NCBI GenBank assembly: GCA_003024175.1 | Contig: MDYQ01000479.1 | Location: 1 to 64,000 of the forward strand | Length of the DNA stretch: 64,000 bases | Reading direction: 5' to 3' | DNA from: Planoprotostelium fungivorum | Lineage: Eukaryota; Evosea; Variosea; Cavosteliida; Cavosteliaceae | In this document: positions 10,012 to 20,304 of the stretch, one piece after another | Layout: each line of letters starts with the position of its first letter | Numbering within the stretch: the first letter of the stretch is position 1 | Position numbers and translations under genes: made by a program | The notes under the pieces: model-generated | Databases searched by the model: none | What the model was told of the DNA's origin: nothing | The model's input: only the letters and a program-made list of their open reading frames with translations

Positions 10012-10602
10012 TAAATTGATCTCAGCCTATTCATATGCACCTGCCTTTTGCCTCCTTGTGTCTTTTGTATGATTTGAGTGTATAGATTTCCACACAGACT
10101 GCATAAAGCGAGTACAGAGCGCGCGAACGCTTACAAATGTTTTGCAGAGGATTACCAAACAGAACACAGGAGACAAGCATTCAGTGCAAGGAGAGTTGTA
10201 GAGAAATGGACTATAATATTCCCTTTTACTATGATGACCNGCTGCATAAATCATACAAGACCGATCTCCGTTTCCAGTCTTCCGCCATCGCTGCCCTTCA
10301 GGAGGCCTCTGAGGCATACCTCGTTGGTCTCTTCATACAAATAGACAAGTGCTGTGGAGCACAAAATAAATTGATTCCGTTTCAACTCTGCCTATTTATA
10401 TGTAGCAGCCTTTTGCCTCCTTGTGTCTTTTGTATGATTTGAGTGTATAGATTTCCACACAGACTGCATATAGCGAGTACAGAGCGCGCGAACGCTTACA
10501 AATGTTTTGCAGAGGATTACCAAACAGAACACAGGAGGCGAGCATTCAGTGTGAGGTGAGTTGTAGAGAAATGGACTATAATATTCCCTTTTACTATGAT
10601 GA
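10012..10602. repeat. two copies of a 200-bp repeat around the second N
   Basis: About 195 bp at 10043-10237 is repeated almost exactly at 10408-10602. Each is preceded by AAATAAATTGAT and a similar CTATTYATATG stretch. The assembly gap N at 10240 follows copy A directly, and a histone H3 fragment lies between the N and copy B. The repeat has no recognised coding content. Its placement makes the local order of sequence uncertain. Confidence 0.85.
10242..10336 (+). pseudogene. truncated histone H3 fragment
   Basis: Starting just after the N at 10240 the frame reads [20 protein letters not shown] and then EAYLVGLF. This is the alpha-2 helix of histone H3 (usual form [20 protein letters not shown]). 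The family continues EDTNLCAIHAK, but here the match ends abruptly and AAATAAATTG follows. Both ends are therefore lost: one at the gap, the other at the repeat. AIAAL instead of AVMAL suggests divergence or a variant. It may be a true gene broken by the assembly join or a fragment carried by the repeat. Confidence 0.7.
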
Positions 10603-10611
10603 AACTCATTT

Positions 10612-10668
10612 AATGCACATTCATTGAAAAGGAACTCTGTGGATTTCTTTGGTTTGAAATCATTCTTT
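10612..10668. repeat. dispersed repeat shared with 57908-57965
   Basis: TGCACATTCATTGAAAAGGAACTC, followed after a few mismatches by TTCTTTGG and GAAATCATTCTTT, occurs here and inside the inverted-repeat block at 57.9 kb in the same orientation. It marks remnants of the same element family in both accessory regions. Confidence 0.75.
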
Positions 10669-10672
10669 TTAA

Positions 10673-11059
10673 TGGTTTTTATCATCACAATGATCATGAA
10701 CTTCTATAAGTGCCTCAGTGTCATCCTTTCAGCTTTCTCTTGTTTACCATCCGTGGGAAAATGAATCTCTCCTAACTGACTCCTCTATGCAGTTTGTTGG
10801 GGGTTATCTCACGGAGTATCAACAAGCGGCAAGAATGATATTCTTGGTACGCAGGACACCACCTGAGAGGGTTACCATGAGCAGGAACACCGTCAATCGA
10901 ATCTCTGTTGTGGTTAGGTGAGGATGATGTTGACGAGATAGGACAGATGAGGCAGGAGACAGCAAGAGAATTGTAACGATGGTGTATTACGATTTTGAAG
11001 GTGATTCAATTGTGACCAGATCGATAAATGAATAAATGGCTGATGTTTGTGTCTCCAAT
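10673..11059. other. stretch without a recognised gene
   Basis: AT-rich sequence between repeat remnants. The only open frame is 67 codons from 10718 and has no recognisable motif. Confidence 0.4.
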
Positions 11060-11400
11060 GACGTAGGGAGCTCTCGATCCAGCGACGCTATTGGCATTCT
11101 GGTTGCGAAATTAACTGTCTCTCTGTCGTGCTCAGTATTTTGGCGAGGTCGTTGTACGTATCTTGATACTGTTGAGATTTAGGACCCATAGAGCAGGAGT
11201 GAGGTTGAATTTGAAGATGCTGTTTTCGAGAAGACAGTTAATGAGAGCGGCATTTATCGCAGATGTATGTCGACCATGCATTTCTTCTGGAGTTTCGTCC
11301 ATATCGTGCCTGTTACAATCTTTTGCCACACATTAGCATACGGTATATTACGGCTAGGGTAAGACAAGGGATCTCCTTCACTGAAAGCTGCACATATTTA
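11060..11400 (-). mobile_element. LINE 3' fragment, same family as the copy at 60.5-61.6 kb
   Basis: Read on the minus strand, 11281-11395 matches 60975-61070 closely (GGCAAAAGATTGTAACAGGCAC is shared, split here by no gap). The downstream part still shows CDKCR, equivalent to CDRCR in the other copy, and YNDLAKILS, equivalent to the LWQDITSLL region. It is a decayed C-terminal piece of a non-LTR element beyond the RNase H domain. It begins within about 10 bp of the stop codon of the C2-TPR-PH-PH gene, so it may have inserted into that gene's 3' UTR. Confidence 0.65.
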
Positions 11401-11402
11401 TT

Positions 11403-14400
11403 CTATAGGATGGCACAGCACGATTTAGACGGGGGAGGATCGGGGACCACATGAGTTCCTATCAATGGTTGCCTCTCTGATGCTCTGCTTCCTGTTGCTG
11501 CTGCAATTTGTTGAGTTCGATTGGCTTTGATAAAACTGGGTGTTCGTGGTTGCTCTGGATCAACAAATCCAGTGAATGCTATTGCTAATCAGAGTTGTAT
11601 CTCTGTTGACCTCACATGCATGATTTGGATCATAGGAACTGGGCCTGCTATCATCCTCAGAGTTATAATTGGATGGGCTCAATCCGAACCGGAAACCTCG
11701 CTCGTTGATATCCTTTGCATTAGTGGATGGCCTCAGTGCAGGATCCTCCAGAACAACCTGTTCTCTTTAGCAAAGTCATTGTCAGAGCTTACCTCTTTGA
11801 ATGAAGAAGAGATAACCACCGCCCTGCTTCTCCTCTTCTCGGTTGTGTCCATTGCGTCCACCCTGACCAGGTGAGCCAACAGAGAAGAGAAACCTCACTC
11901 TTTTTGGGTGTTGATTGGAGGAGATACAGCTGTAGGGGCTGGAGGGGCGGCAGTGGGTACTATGACAGATTTTCTGTCGATCTTATTGCTGATAAATTTG
12001 GTTGCTTTGTTTTGGCCCTCCATCCATTTGACGGCATCCGAATGATTACCACTGGACTCCAGTATGGCCACCGCCCACTCGTTCATTTCGTCTCTGTTGT
12101 TGAAGGATAACAAGAAGTCGTTACTAACCCCAGACACCTGCATCCATCATCGTCTGCATTTACCATCACATACCTCGATTGCAAACTCTTTCTTGGCCTT
12201 GTCAGCAGCGAACACCACCTTGCTCTGGCTGTTGAGACTCAGATATGCTGTGGGTGTCATTTCAACGTGTGTCTCAGGCATGTTCTAAGATCCGGTCAAC
12301 ATACTAAACATGGTGTCTCTGCACTGACCTTAGGTGGATCGACCATAAAGAGATTGTTGTTCTTCAAGATGGCAAACTGCTTGCTCCACGATGGTGCCGT
12401 GATGGCCAACAATCCAAAACCCAGGTCACTGCCCATTTTGAATACCATTCCACTCTTCACTGAATCTTGTAATGACACCGATCGCAACTGTCCTCACTCA
12501 GCCTTGACGCGGATCGATTCACCTCACCGTTGACTTGATTTTTTGTTGAATGAACTTAGTGATCTATCATGTTCAGCCGATCTATTCCATACATCTCTTC
12601 TCTCACATATAACGGTGCTTGAACTGACTTCAACATTTCTTTTGAGAACTCATCCAGTGCTGTCTGTGATGTCTCAACATGGAGTAATTCGAGATCAATC
12701 ACCGTTTCTGTTCGCTTTTCCTCCACGATCTCATGCTCTCTCTCGTCTGCCTCCGGTAGCTTATAGTTTGTCTGCTTGTTCAATGGCTTCTCTAGGACTT
12801 CCACCCAATCGTTTCTCTCTGTTTGAATTACATGATGTGATGTCCTTTTGTTCGATGTATCGACTACGGTATCACAAGTGGATTACCTGTCTCTGTCTCG
12901 GTCTTGAGCTCCATATTTCTACCTGGTGTGACAATGCGGAAATTCCTCTTTCCGCTCTTCTGCAATTCAAATGATGCCAGTATGGTCATTCCCTTTGGTT
13001 TAAGATCCTATCTCATTCATATTTCCTCTCCCTCAAATGGTCTTACCGTACGGTTCTCATAGTAAAGCAGAACGGGCTCCTTGTAGACAATCCACCTCTT
13101 CTTGTACATCATATTGATCTGTCCCGCCTTCATCAAGTATCCCGCTTTGGTATAATCGTTCTGGTACAGTTTGAATCGGTGCCATTCAAACACCCTAGTC
13201 ACCTTTGGCCAATCCGGAGCGAGACTGATGATTTGATTCGCATCCTTGATAGCGGCATCCAGATTCTTACATTGTATGTTGCAATACAATCTCAATAGAT
13301 AACAGAAGAAATTGTTCGGATTCAGTTCAATCGCCTCGTTAAAATAATTCTTAGCGAATTCGAAGTCCTTTTCTTTGTATTTCTCTCTGCCTGTCTCACA
13401 GTCAGAGGTGAGAGAGGTGAGCCAAGGATAAAGAGAGGGACTCTCACCGTGGAGGATCGCTCTTCTAACACGAATAGATGCTTCATCTCTCTTCACTTGC
13501 CTCAGGGCTTGAGCGCATTTCTCATCGTCCGGTGAGAATTCCAGCCCTACTCGCTCAGTGATGATTCTCAGGTCATGCGTCTCACCTATGTTGAAACATT
13601 TGATCGCACTGTCGATGTCATCGTTGTGGAAGTGCACCATTCCCGCTCGGTAGTATCCCTGTCCTCGTTACGGTTGCTGTGTACCTGGCTTACCTCTGGT
13701 GCATCCTGCGCCAACTCGGTGACTTTGATGGCATCTTGCATGGCCTCTGTGGTCATGTCTGCCGACAGAAACAGACCACTTCGAACGGCATATAGCATGT
13801 GCATGTTGGGGTACACACCTATGGCCTTGTTGATCATCCTGTCTTCATGAGGAATCGCCCGGTGAACCGACTCACTCGATGGCCTTGTCGTATTGTCCTT
13901 CTTCGATGGCACGAAGTGTGTTGTAGATGGGTGTCCATACCTGATGGAAGCTCAGTCGTCAATCGTCTACACTGAGTGTTGGCCCACTGGTTTCGATCTG
14001 TATTGAAGCTCCAAGTAGACATCGCCCGTTATATCTCCATCCGACTCTCTCCTCTGCTTCAGGGGGTACCATCCCGAGGTCAGCTTACCATCGCTCAACT
14101 CTGAGATCGGAATGATTGTCCGCCCCAAGAATACCTTCCTCTCCGTCAGTCTCTTTGTCGGCTGCGAATGAGAACGGTATACCTCCCCTCCCAAGTTAGT
14201 TATGTCTCGCTGCCCTTGGACACAAACGATGATCTTAGTTATCGGCTCAGACACTTGACTGGGTCACTGTCAGGATCCATTGAAAGTCAGCGACAGTCAC
14301 CATGTGAAGGTTTGATCCCATATGGGGTTGCGGTCTCTTGATGTTCGAGTTCTGAACTTTTGTTCCTGTAGTTGAACAGTGGCGTAACAATTGTACGCCC

Positions 14401-14582
14401 AGTTCAAATCATTCAATAGTAAACCTCTTGCTTTTGATACTGACCGATAGGTTAGATTGAGAAGCGGGAGGTACCCGATGAAACGCGGAAGGCATATTGA
14501 CGAAATCAAAAGCGACCACACGTCACAGAAGTTGGACAACTGTAATCATACCTTGAATCTGAAGCCGTGCCTCGACATCCAT
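11403..14582 (-). CDS. C2-TPR-PH-PH protein with CaaX end
   Basis: About ten exons. Start at 14582 (MDVEARLQIQ). The first 31-nt exon splices over 112 nt into a C2 domain (SKARGLLLNDLNWAYNCYA, RNPIWDQTF, KVFLGRTIIPI, GWYPLKQR, GDVYLELQYR). Next are TPR-like helices (IEEGQYDKAIE, MINKAIGVYPNMHMLYAV, YFNEAIELNPNNFFCYLLRL). Then PH 1 (AGYLMKAGQINMMYKKRWIV, SFELQKSGKRNFRIVTP) and PH 2 (GMVFKMGSDLG, KQFAILKNNNLFMVD, FNNRDEMNEWAVAI). The tail passes through three short introns, one of 31 nt, and ends SKSCCAIL with TAG at 11403: a CaaX box whose final Leu favours geranylgeranylation. C2, PH and a prenyl group all point to membranes. It starts 97 bp from CLPTM1 on the other strand. I know no named family with this order. 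Confidence 0.75.
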
Positions 14583-14679
14583 GTCCACCAGCAAAAATGC
14601 CTTTTCGAAGAAGAAAAAAATTCACTCAATTTATTCTCAAAGATGAGAATCCCAATTCTCAATTGCTTGTGAAGCAGCT

Positions 14680-16983
14680 ATGAGTGATGGAGCGAGACCC
14701 ACTCCTACAGGAGAACCGGCCAGAAATGAGCAGCAAACTTCATGGTTTCAGACCATCTCTAGAATGCTGCTGATATACTTTGCCATCACATTCTTTTTCA
14801 AGAAAGGACAGCAAGCAACGACAACGGATCAGAAGACAGGCAAAGTTGTCTCCTCTCCAGGTGTTCTGACGAACTTATACAGAGGAGGAGAGATGATGGT
14901 GAGATCAAACGAACGTCACCAACTGAGCTTACATAGGACCTCCTTATTTACATGTCGCCAGAAGAAACGTTTACAAATTTCAGAGACGAAGAGTCTATCT
15001 TGTGGAAGGAAAAGGGAATTGTGTACGAACAGAGCCCATGGTCTGTTGGACAGAGTATACTGTGCTTGTTCAACGGTGGTTGTGAGAACACTGATAAGAG
15101 GGAGAAGTTGGTTTCATTCCCAGTACCCCGGGTGAATCACCTTCAGGAAGAAAGTCTCACTCTCCTCAGACTCTGCGAGACAATGGAACACTTTACGCTC
15201 ATGTCTATTTCGTTAGGGAGGGATACACCATAGATCCCTCGCATCCAAACTACCAATCCAGAGCTGTTTTGTACGGCCGACATGGTAAGCAGATAGAGGA
15301 TGTAGAATCTGAAGGAGCTCAAGCGCTGAACAAGCACATGCCCCAGAGGAAGGAAGTCGTCAAGAAGAATTTAATCTCTGGAGAAATACAGAACGAGGCC
15401 ATCGCACAGGTGAGAGTAGGATGACGATAGGTCTGACCAGTTGAAGGCACAGATGAACATCACCGACAAGTTCATCATCGTGAACCACTGGAAGACCAAC
15501 TTGACAATCAACCTTGTGGCAGACCAGACAGCGTATCCTAAGGGAGGAATTCCACCTCAATTCTCAAAGCGTGAGGCTCTCATACATCTTCATGTGATGT
15601 CTTCGTTGTCATACGATACCACAGAAGATGAACGATGACCATGTGACGTAGAAGAGATGTATTCTGATCTTCTCAGACATGAGATTCGATCGAGAGGTGG
15701 AGCACTACTACCCAGTGGTGTTCTTCAATGAGTTCTGGCTGTTCAAAGATCACCACATAGCGATCAACAACACAGTGGAGACGTTGAGCTTGACACTGTC
15801 CTACGAGACCATCTCCTTCATCAAGTGGACCATGTTCATTCAGATCGAAGAGAGCTTATCCATGCAGAAGTCCATGGGAACCTCACAAGAGGGTGAGTTT
15901 GGATGAAACGAGTGGATGACTAGATCAGGGGATTCGGAAGAAATGAAGAGGATGTTCACAGACACGAACCCTTACCTCCTCGCCTTGACCATCGTCGTAT
16001 CGACCTTACACTCCGTCTTTGATTTCCTCGCATTCAAGAACGGTGAGGAGAGCAGGAGAGTGGGAGTGACTGGATGTAGACATCGCCTTTTGGAAGAACA
16101 AGAAGACCTTCGAGGGAATGTCTGTCCGCTCGATGATGCTCAATTGCGTGTTCCAGGTCATCATCTTCCTCTACCTACTGGACAACAGCGCCGAAACCAA
16201 TTGGCTCATTGTCATCAGCAGTGGCGTGGGACTGTTCATCGAATTCTGGAAGTTGAAGAAGGCCATGATCATCGAGGTGAGACGACAGCAGACAACAGAT
16301 GATGACAGATGCCAGATCGACTGGAGTCAGAGGATCCCCATACGAATCAGGGACAGAGAGAGTTATGCGGCGGAGACGAGAGAGTATGACATGATGGCCA
16401 TGAAGTATCTGTCATGGGCACTGTATCCCCTCATCGTCTGCTATGCCATTTATTCCCTTCTGTATGACTCACACAAGTCATGGTACTCCTTCGTACTCGG
16501 TACACTGACTGGATGTGTCTACACATTCGGGTTCATCATGATGTGCCCTCAGCTGTTCATCAACTACAAACTCAAGTCAGTGGCCCATCTTCCCTTCAGA
16601 TCCTTCATGTACAAGGCTCTCAACACCGTCATTGATGACCTCTTTGCTTTCATTATCAAGATGCCTCTTCTCAGACGTCTCTCTTGCTTCAGCGATGATA
16701 TTGTTTTTCTCATCTTCTTGTACCAGGTGCATCCTCTCATCCTTTTCATCGACTCACCCAATCATCCATCTCAACTTACTCTATTGATCGGCTGACCCTC
16801 TCCAGCGTTGGATCTACCCCGTTGATAAATCTAGAGTCAACGAGTTTGGTCAAGGTGAGGTCACGGACGAAAAGAGCGCAAAGTAAATGCGACACAGGTG
16901 GTGAAGAAGAAACCGCAGTGGAGGGTGCTGATAAAGCTGCTTTGATTGAGGGAAAAGAAGCCCAATCCAAGAAGGAGGATTAA
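14680..16983 (+). CDS. CLPTM1: CLPTM1 family multi-pass membrane protein
   Basis: Homologue of cleft lip and palate transmembrane protein 1, an ER-resident protein with lipid scramblase activity reported for the related CLPTM1L and roles in receptor trafficking. Start at 14680 with a TM segment (MLLIYFAITFFF). Later blocks fit the family well: DLLIYMSPEETF, NLTINLVADQT, NPYLLALTIVVSTLHSVFDF, LAFKN, EGMSVRSMMLNCVFQVII, YDMMAMKYLSWALYPLIVCY, FIMMCPQLFINYKLKSVAHL, YKALNTVIDDLFAFIIKMP, and finally RWIYPVDKSRVNEFG. At least eight short introns; the last (about 45 nt) splits the tail, which ends SKKED and TAA. The C-terminal acidic and lysine-rich tail is short compared with animals. Confidence 0.93.
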
Positions 16984-17151
16984 ATAAAGGCACAATCAGT
17001 TCAGTTGTAGATGATTTTCTGGTTTCATCAGGCGTGCTTGATCTTCCCGCGTTGTTGGCCTGCGCTTCGAGATCTTCCCCCCTTCAGATCTATTCATCCA
17101 AAACAAGGTTCACTTACGTCGTTTGATTCATCTCTGATCTTTTTAGAAACG

Positions 17152-17866
17152 ATGAGCGATAATGGTATAGACGGAGAAGAAAGTACTCGTTCAACTGATT
17201 TGAGGACAAAGCACCCTCTCTTGCACAGTTGGACGCTGTGGTATGACTCAGGTGCTCCTGCTCCTGGTGGTACTTGGGGAGACAACATCAAGGAAGTATT
17301 CAGCGTCTCTACGGTAAAAACTTATAAGGATTACAATGGATTGATGTGAAAGTAGGTTGAGGATTTCTGGAGGTTGTATAACAACATCAACCGAGCAAGT
17401 AATATCCCAATGGGAGCTACTTACAACTTTTTCAAGCAAGGAATCCAACCCAAGTGGGAAGATCCAAACAACGGACAAGGTGGCAAGTGGACCGTCATCA
17501 TCCCCAAGCAAGGCAACAAGAACTCGATCGATACATGGTGGCTCAATACGGTATGTCCAATCTCTCATCTCTCTGTCTCATGAGCTCTAGCTGCTTGCCT
17601 GCATTGGTGAGCAGATGGACGACGAGGGCGACAACATCTGTGGGGCTGTGATCAATTTACGTAAGAATCAAGACAAGCTTAGCATATGGACCAAGAATGC
17701 GGACGACAAGGAGAAGGAGAACACGATGAAGATAGGGTGAGTACTGCAGACAATCGAGGCTGAGATAGACAGACGCGCCTTTAAGAAAGTCCTCGAGACC
17801 CAAGAGCCAGTTGGGTATTCGGGACACAAGCAAGAGAACGCACGAGTGCCCAAATACACGGCCTAG
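17152..17866 (+). CDS. EIF4E: translation initiation factor eIF4E
   Basis: mRNA 5' cap-binding protein. Exons are 17152-17313, 17356-17550, 17591-17736 and 17773-17866, with introns of 42, 40, 36 nt. The cap-pocket tryptophans are visible: [50 protein letters not shown] and LSIWTK. The core [12 protein letters not shown] is intact and the product is close to 200 residues, a normal class I size. It stops with TAG. Only 27 bp separate this stop from that of the converging MBOAT gene, so their 3' UTRs probably overlap (AATAAA at 17871). Confidence 0.97.
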
Positions 17867-17893
17867 TCACAATAAATGGTCTGTCCATGTGTA

Positions 17894-19579
17894 TTACTTG
17901 CTCTTCTGATGCACGCGCTTGGGCTTGAATACGGTGCGCGTCAACACCAAGGCCAAGAGGGGGATGATATGTCCGAGGTAGTAGTATTGAGCCCAGAAGA
18001 TGGTAGAAGCCTCCCAACTCAACAACTGAGATGGTCAGATACAGACACGGGAGGGAATTCGATGACGTCATGAAGTAGACTCACGATCTGAGAAGTACCG
18101 GCATAGTTAATGAACCACATGGTGGTCAAGCAGGTGAGGACATCGTAGACCCTCTTCCTGGGCTGTATGGGCTTGTCGTCGGCAGTGACAAAGTAAGGTC
18201 TGCATATTCTGCGCATGTCTGTGCTTGGTCAGAAGAGATGTAGAGATAAGACTGACCCTTTCCGAGCTCCGTGAGGATGGCGCACATGAAGAAGAAGGCG
18301 TAGTAACCGGGGTAGAATCCGTGCCAGAAGGCAGAGGCAGTGTAAGTCAGCAGTGTAGAGGTCAGAGTCGGCCTCGTTCCCTCGGGTGTCAATCTCAAGT
18401 ACACGTCTGTACCTTTCAGCTCACGACATACCAACGCTGAAGAAGGATGGAGACTCACAGTTCTTCAACCAGTCTCCAGTTTTGAGGTTCCAGAAGGTGG
18501 TGATGCTCCTCATGTTGGGAGCAATCTCCACTGCTGTCACGGTGACGTTCCTACATCTGTCCCTGTCATCCATTCAGATTCACTCTACGCTGGATCGAAT
18601 ACACACCATTTGGGTTTTCCAGATTTGTCCAATCCACTGTAACCGATTCCGACCATGTTGCATGCGCCCTCGCTCATGTACCATCCAAAATAGTACTTCA
18701 TTCGAAATAGTCCTGGGTGGATCCACATACGGATCACCTTGTTCCAGAAGGGCAATAGTGCAAATTTGGGGTCGGTGAAGTCACTGCAGGGGAAGAAACC
18801 AGACAAGATGACCAGGGGCATGAACATCAAGGATCGACCCAAGGCTTGGAAGGCAGGTTTCTTTGTGTCTGGGATGTTTCCATTGCAGTATGAATCCTCA
18901 AACATGGAATAGTTGATGAACCTCTGATACTCTGTGATCTCGACGGCTGGTCCTCCCAAAAATCCAGGAAAGAAGTATACGAATCCAAAAAACTCAAGCA
19001 GAGGCGGTAATTCGGTGATCCTTCTCTTCTTTTGCTCCTCTGTTAGTTTCTGCATTCATGTCATCTAACCTGATGCCTACGTTGAATTTCATACCTCAAC
19101 GGGTCTTCTACCGTCATAGTAGTTGAAGGCAAAGGCTGTCAACTTCAGTGTGAGCACCATCTGCATGGTGGTAAAATCCATCTGCCAACCCATATAATCT
19201 ATTGCCAATCTGTAGATGTGACTGTGACCGTTCAGTTCAGTCTTACATCTAGGTAATTCAGGACTGACCTGCAAGACATGTAGCCAAAAGCCCAAGCGAA
19301 AGCCACCTTATGGCCAATTCCATGTGGGAGGAACTTAAGAATGAGGTAGGTGACCAGAGAGGAGATGAAGGAGTGAACCCAAGCATATGGTCCACAACAA
19401 AAGGTAATCAGTGTAATGGACAGTATGATCGAGAACAGGTGCTTTTGATTGTAAGCGGTCCTGGGGATCAGGTGAAAAAGGCTTGCCGCTGGGTACGTGA
19501 GGAGAATGCTGGTAATGAACTTGAGCTGGTCTGACGGAAATCCCACCGTCCGTGCTAGAGATTCGAAAAGTTCATCCAT
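17894..19579 (-). CDS. MBOAT lysophospholipid acyltransferase
   Basis: ER membrane-bound O-acyltransferase that reacylates lysophospholipids (Lands cycle), closest in pattern to MBOAT1/2/5-LPCAT3. Start at 19579 (MDELFESLARTVGFPSDQLK). Several TM helices follow, then DYMGWQMDFTTMQMVLTLKL, EFFGFVYFFPGFLGGPAVE and FRMKYYFGWYMSEGACNMVG. The conserved Asn block reads FWNLKTGDWLKN and the catalytic His block SAFWHGFYPGYYAFF. The last helices end in KPKRVHQKSK and TAA, a lysine-rich tail that may serve ER retention. At least six introns, most 35-50 nt. Substrate cannot be told from sequence alone. Confidence 0.92.
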
Positions 19580-20304
19580 CTTGTGTGGCTGATCAGTTTC
19601 TTTGTTTTTCGACGTGTCTCGGAGTAACGGAAAAACTATTTGTCCTCATCCGAAGATGATCTCACCCTTCGAATCGCATTGTCCGTGTGCTTCTGTGATC
19701 CTCATTCCTGAAGAGATGTTATGAGCTTCTCTGGCTGAATTTTGTCGTTTTCTTCTCAGCGCTGCTGTCACACTGACGTTACTACAACGCAATGCACTGT
19801 CTTTTTCCCCTCACCTTCGGATCTGATCTCATGGTACTGTTTGTCGTTGTTTATAATGCAAGAGTATATTAGAGTGCATACTCAGTGATACAGGGGAATC
19901 AGCAGGGAACACACGGACATCAACGACCACCTCTCGATGAGGATGGGACACAATATACAGCAATATCGATCACAAAAACCGCTTCGGCTTACGACGTAGT
20001 GAGTTGAACGAACTATCGTCAAAATGTAAGACGATGGTAGCATGCGAGGAAGAAGACACAATCCGTATACAGAGCACCAGACAACCTGATAGAAGAAGAA
20101 CTAGAAGTGACACAACGAAGGTACATACGAAGTAGTACCTTGTCTTCTCTACGAAAGAGCGCAGAAGGACAATCAAGGGAGGATTGGAAAGCCAGACAGA
20201 GAGAGGAAGTCGACCTTGACAATTTATTGCGCATGCCCAGGGTACAGACATCCAAGTTTCACATCTGAGACACGCAGGTGTTGCCACTGTTGGAGGGAAC
20301 AGAG
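19580..20304. other. stretch between MBOAT and TBC starts
   Basis: Divergent intergenic region of about 725 bp. Open frames up to 121 codons exist on the minus strand (19970-20335) but show no motif or plausible splicing. Both promoters presumably lie here. Confidence 0.4.

Noticed and set aside
10242-10336. Centromeric H3 variant gene
   Set aside because: The fragment is too short and too close to canonical H3, and is cut at both ends beside an assembly gap.
14297-14539. Separate small gene with a hydrophobic N-terminus (LLISSICLPRFIGYLPLL)
   Set aside because: The hydrophobic part falls in a 112-nt intron; the rest is the first C2 exon of the C2-TPR-PH-PH gene.
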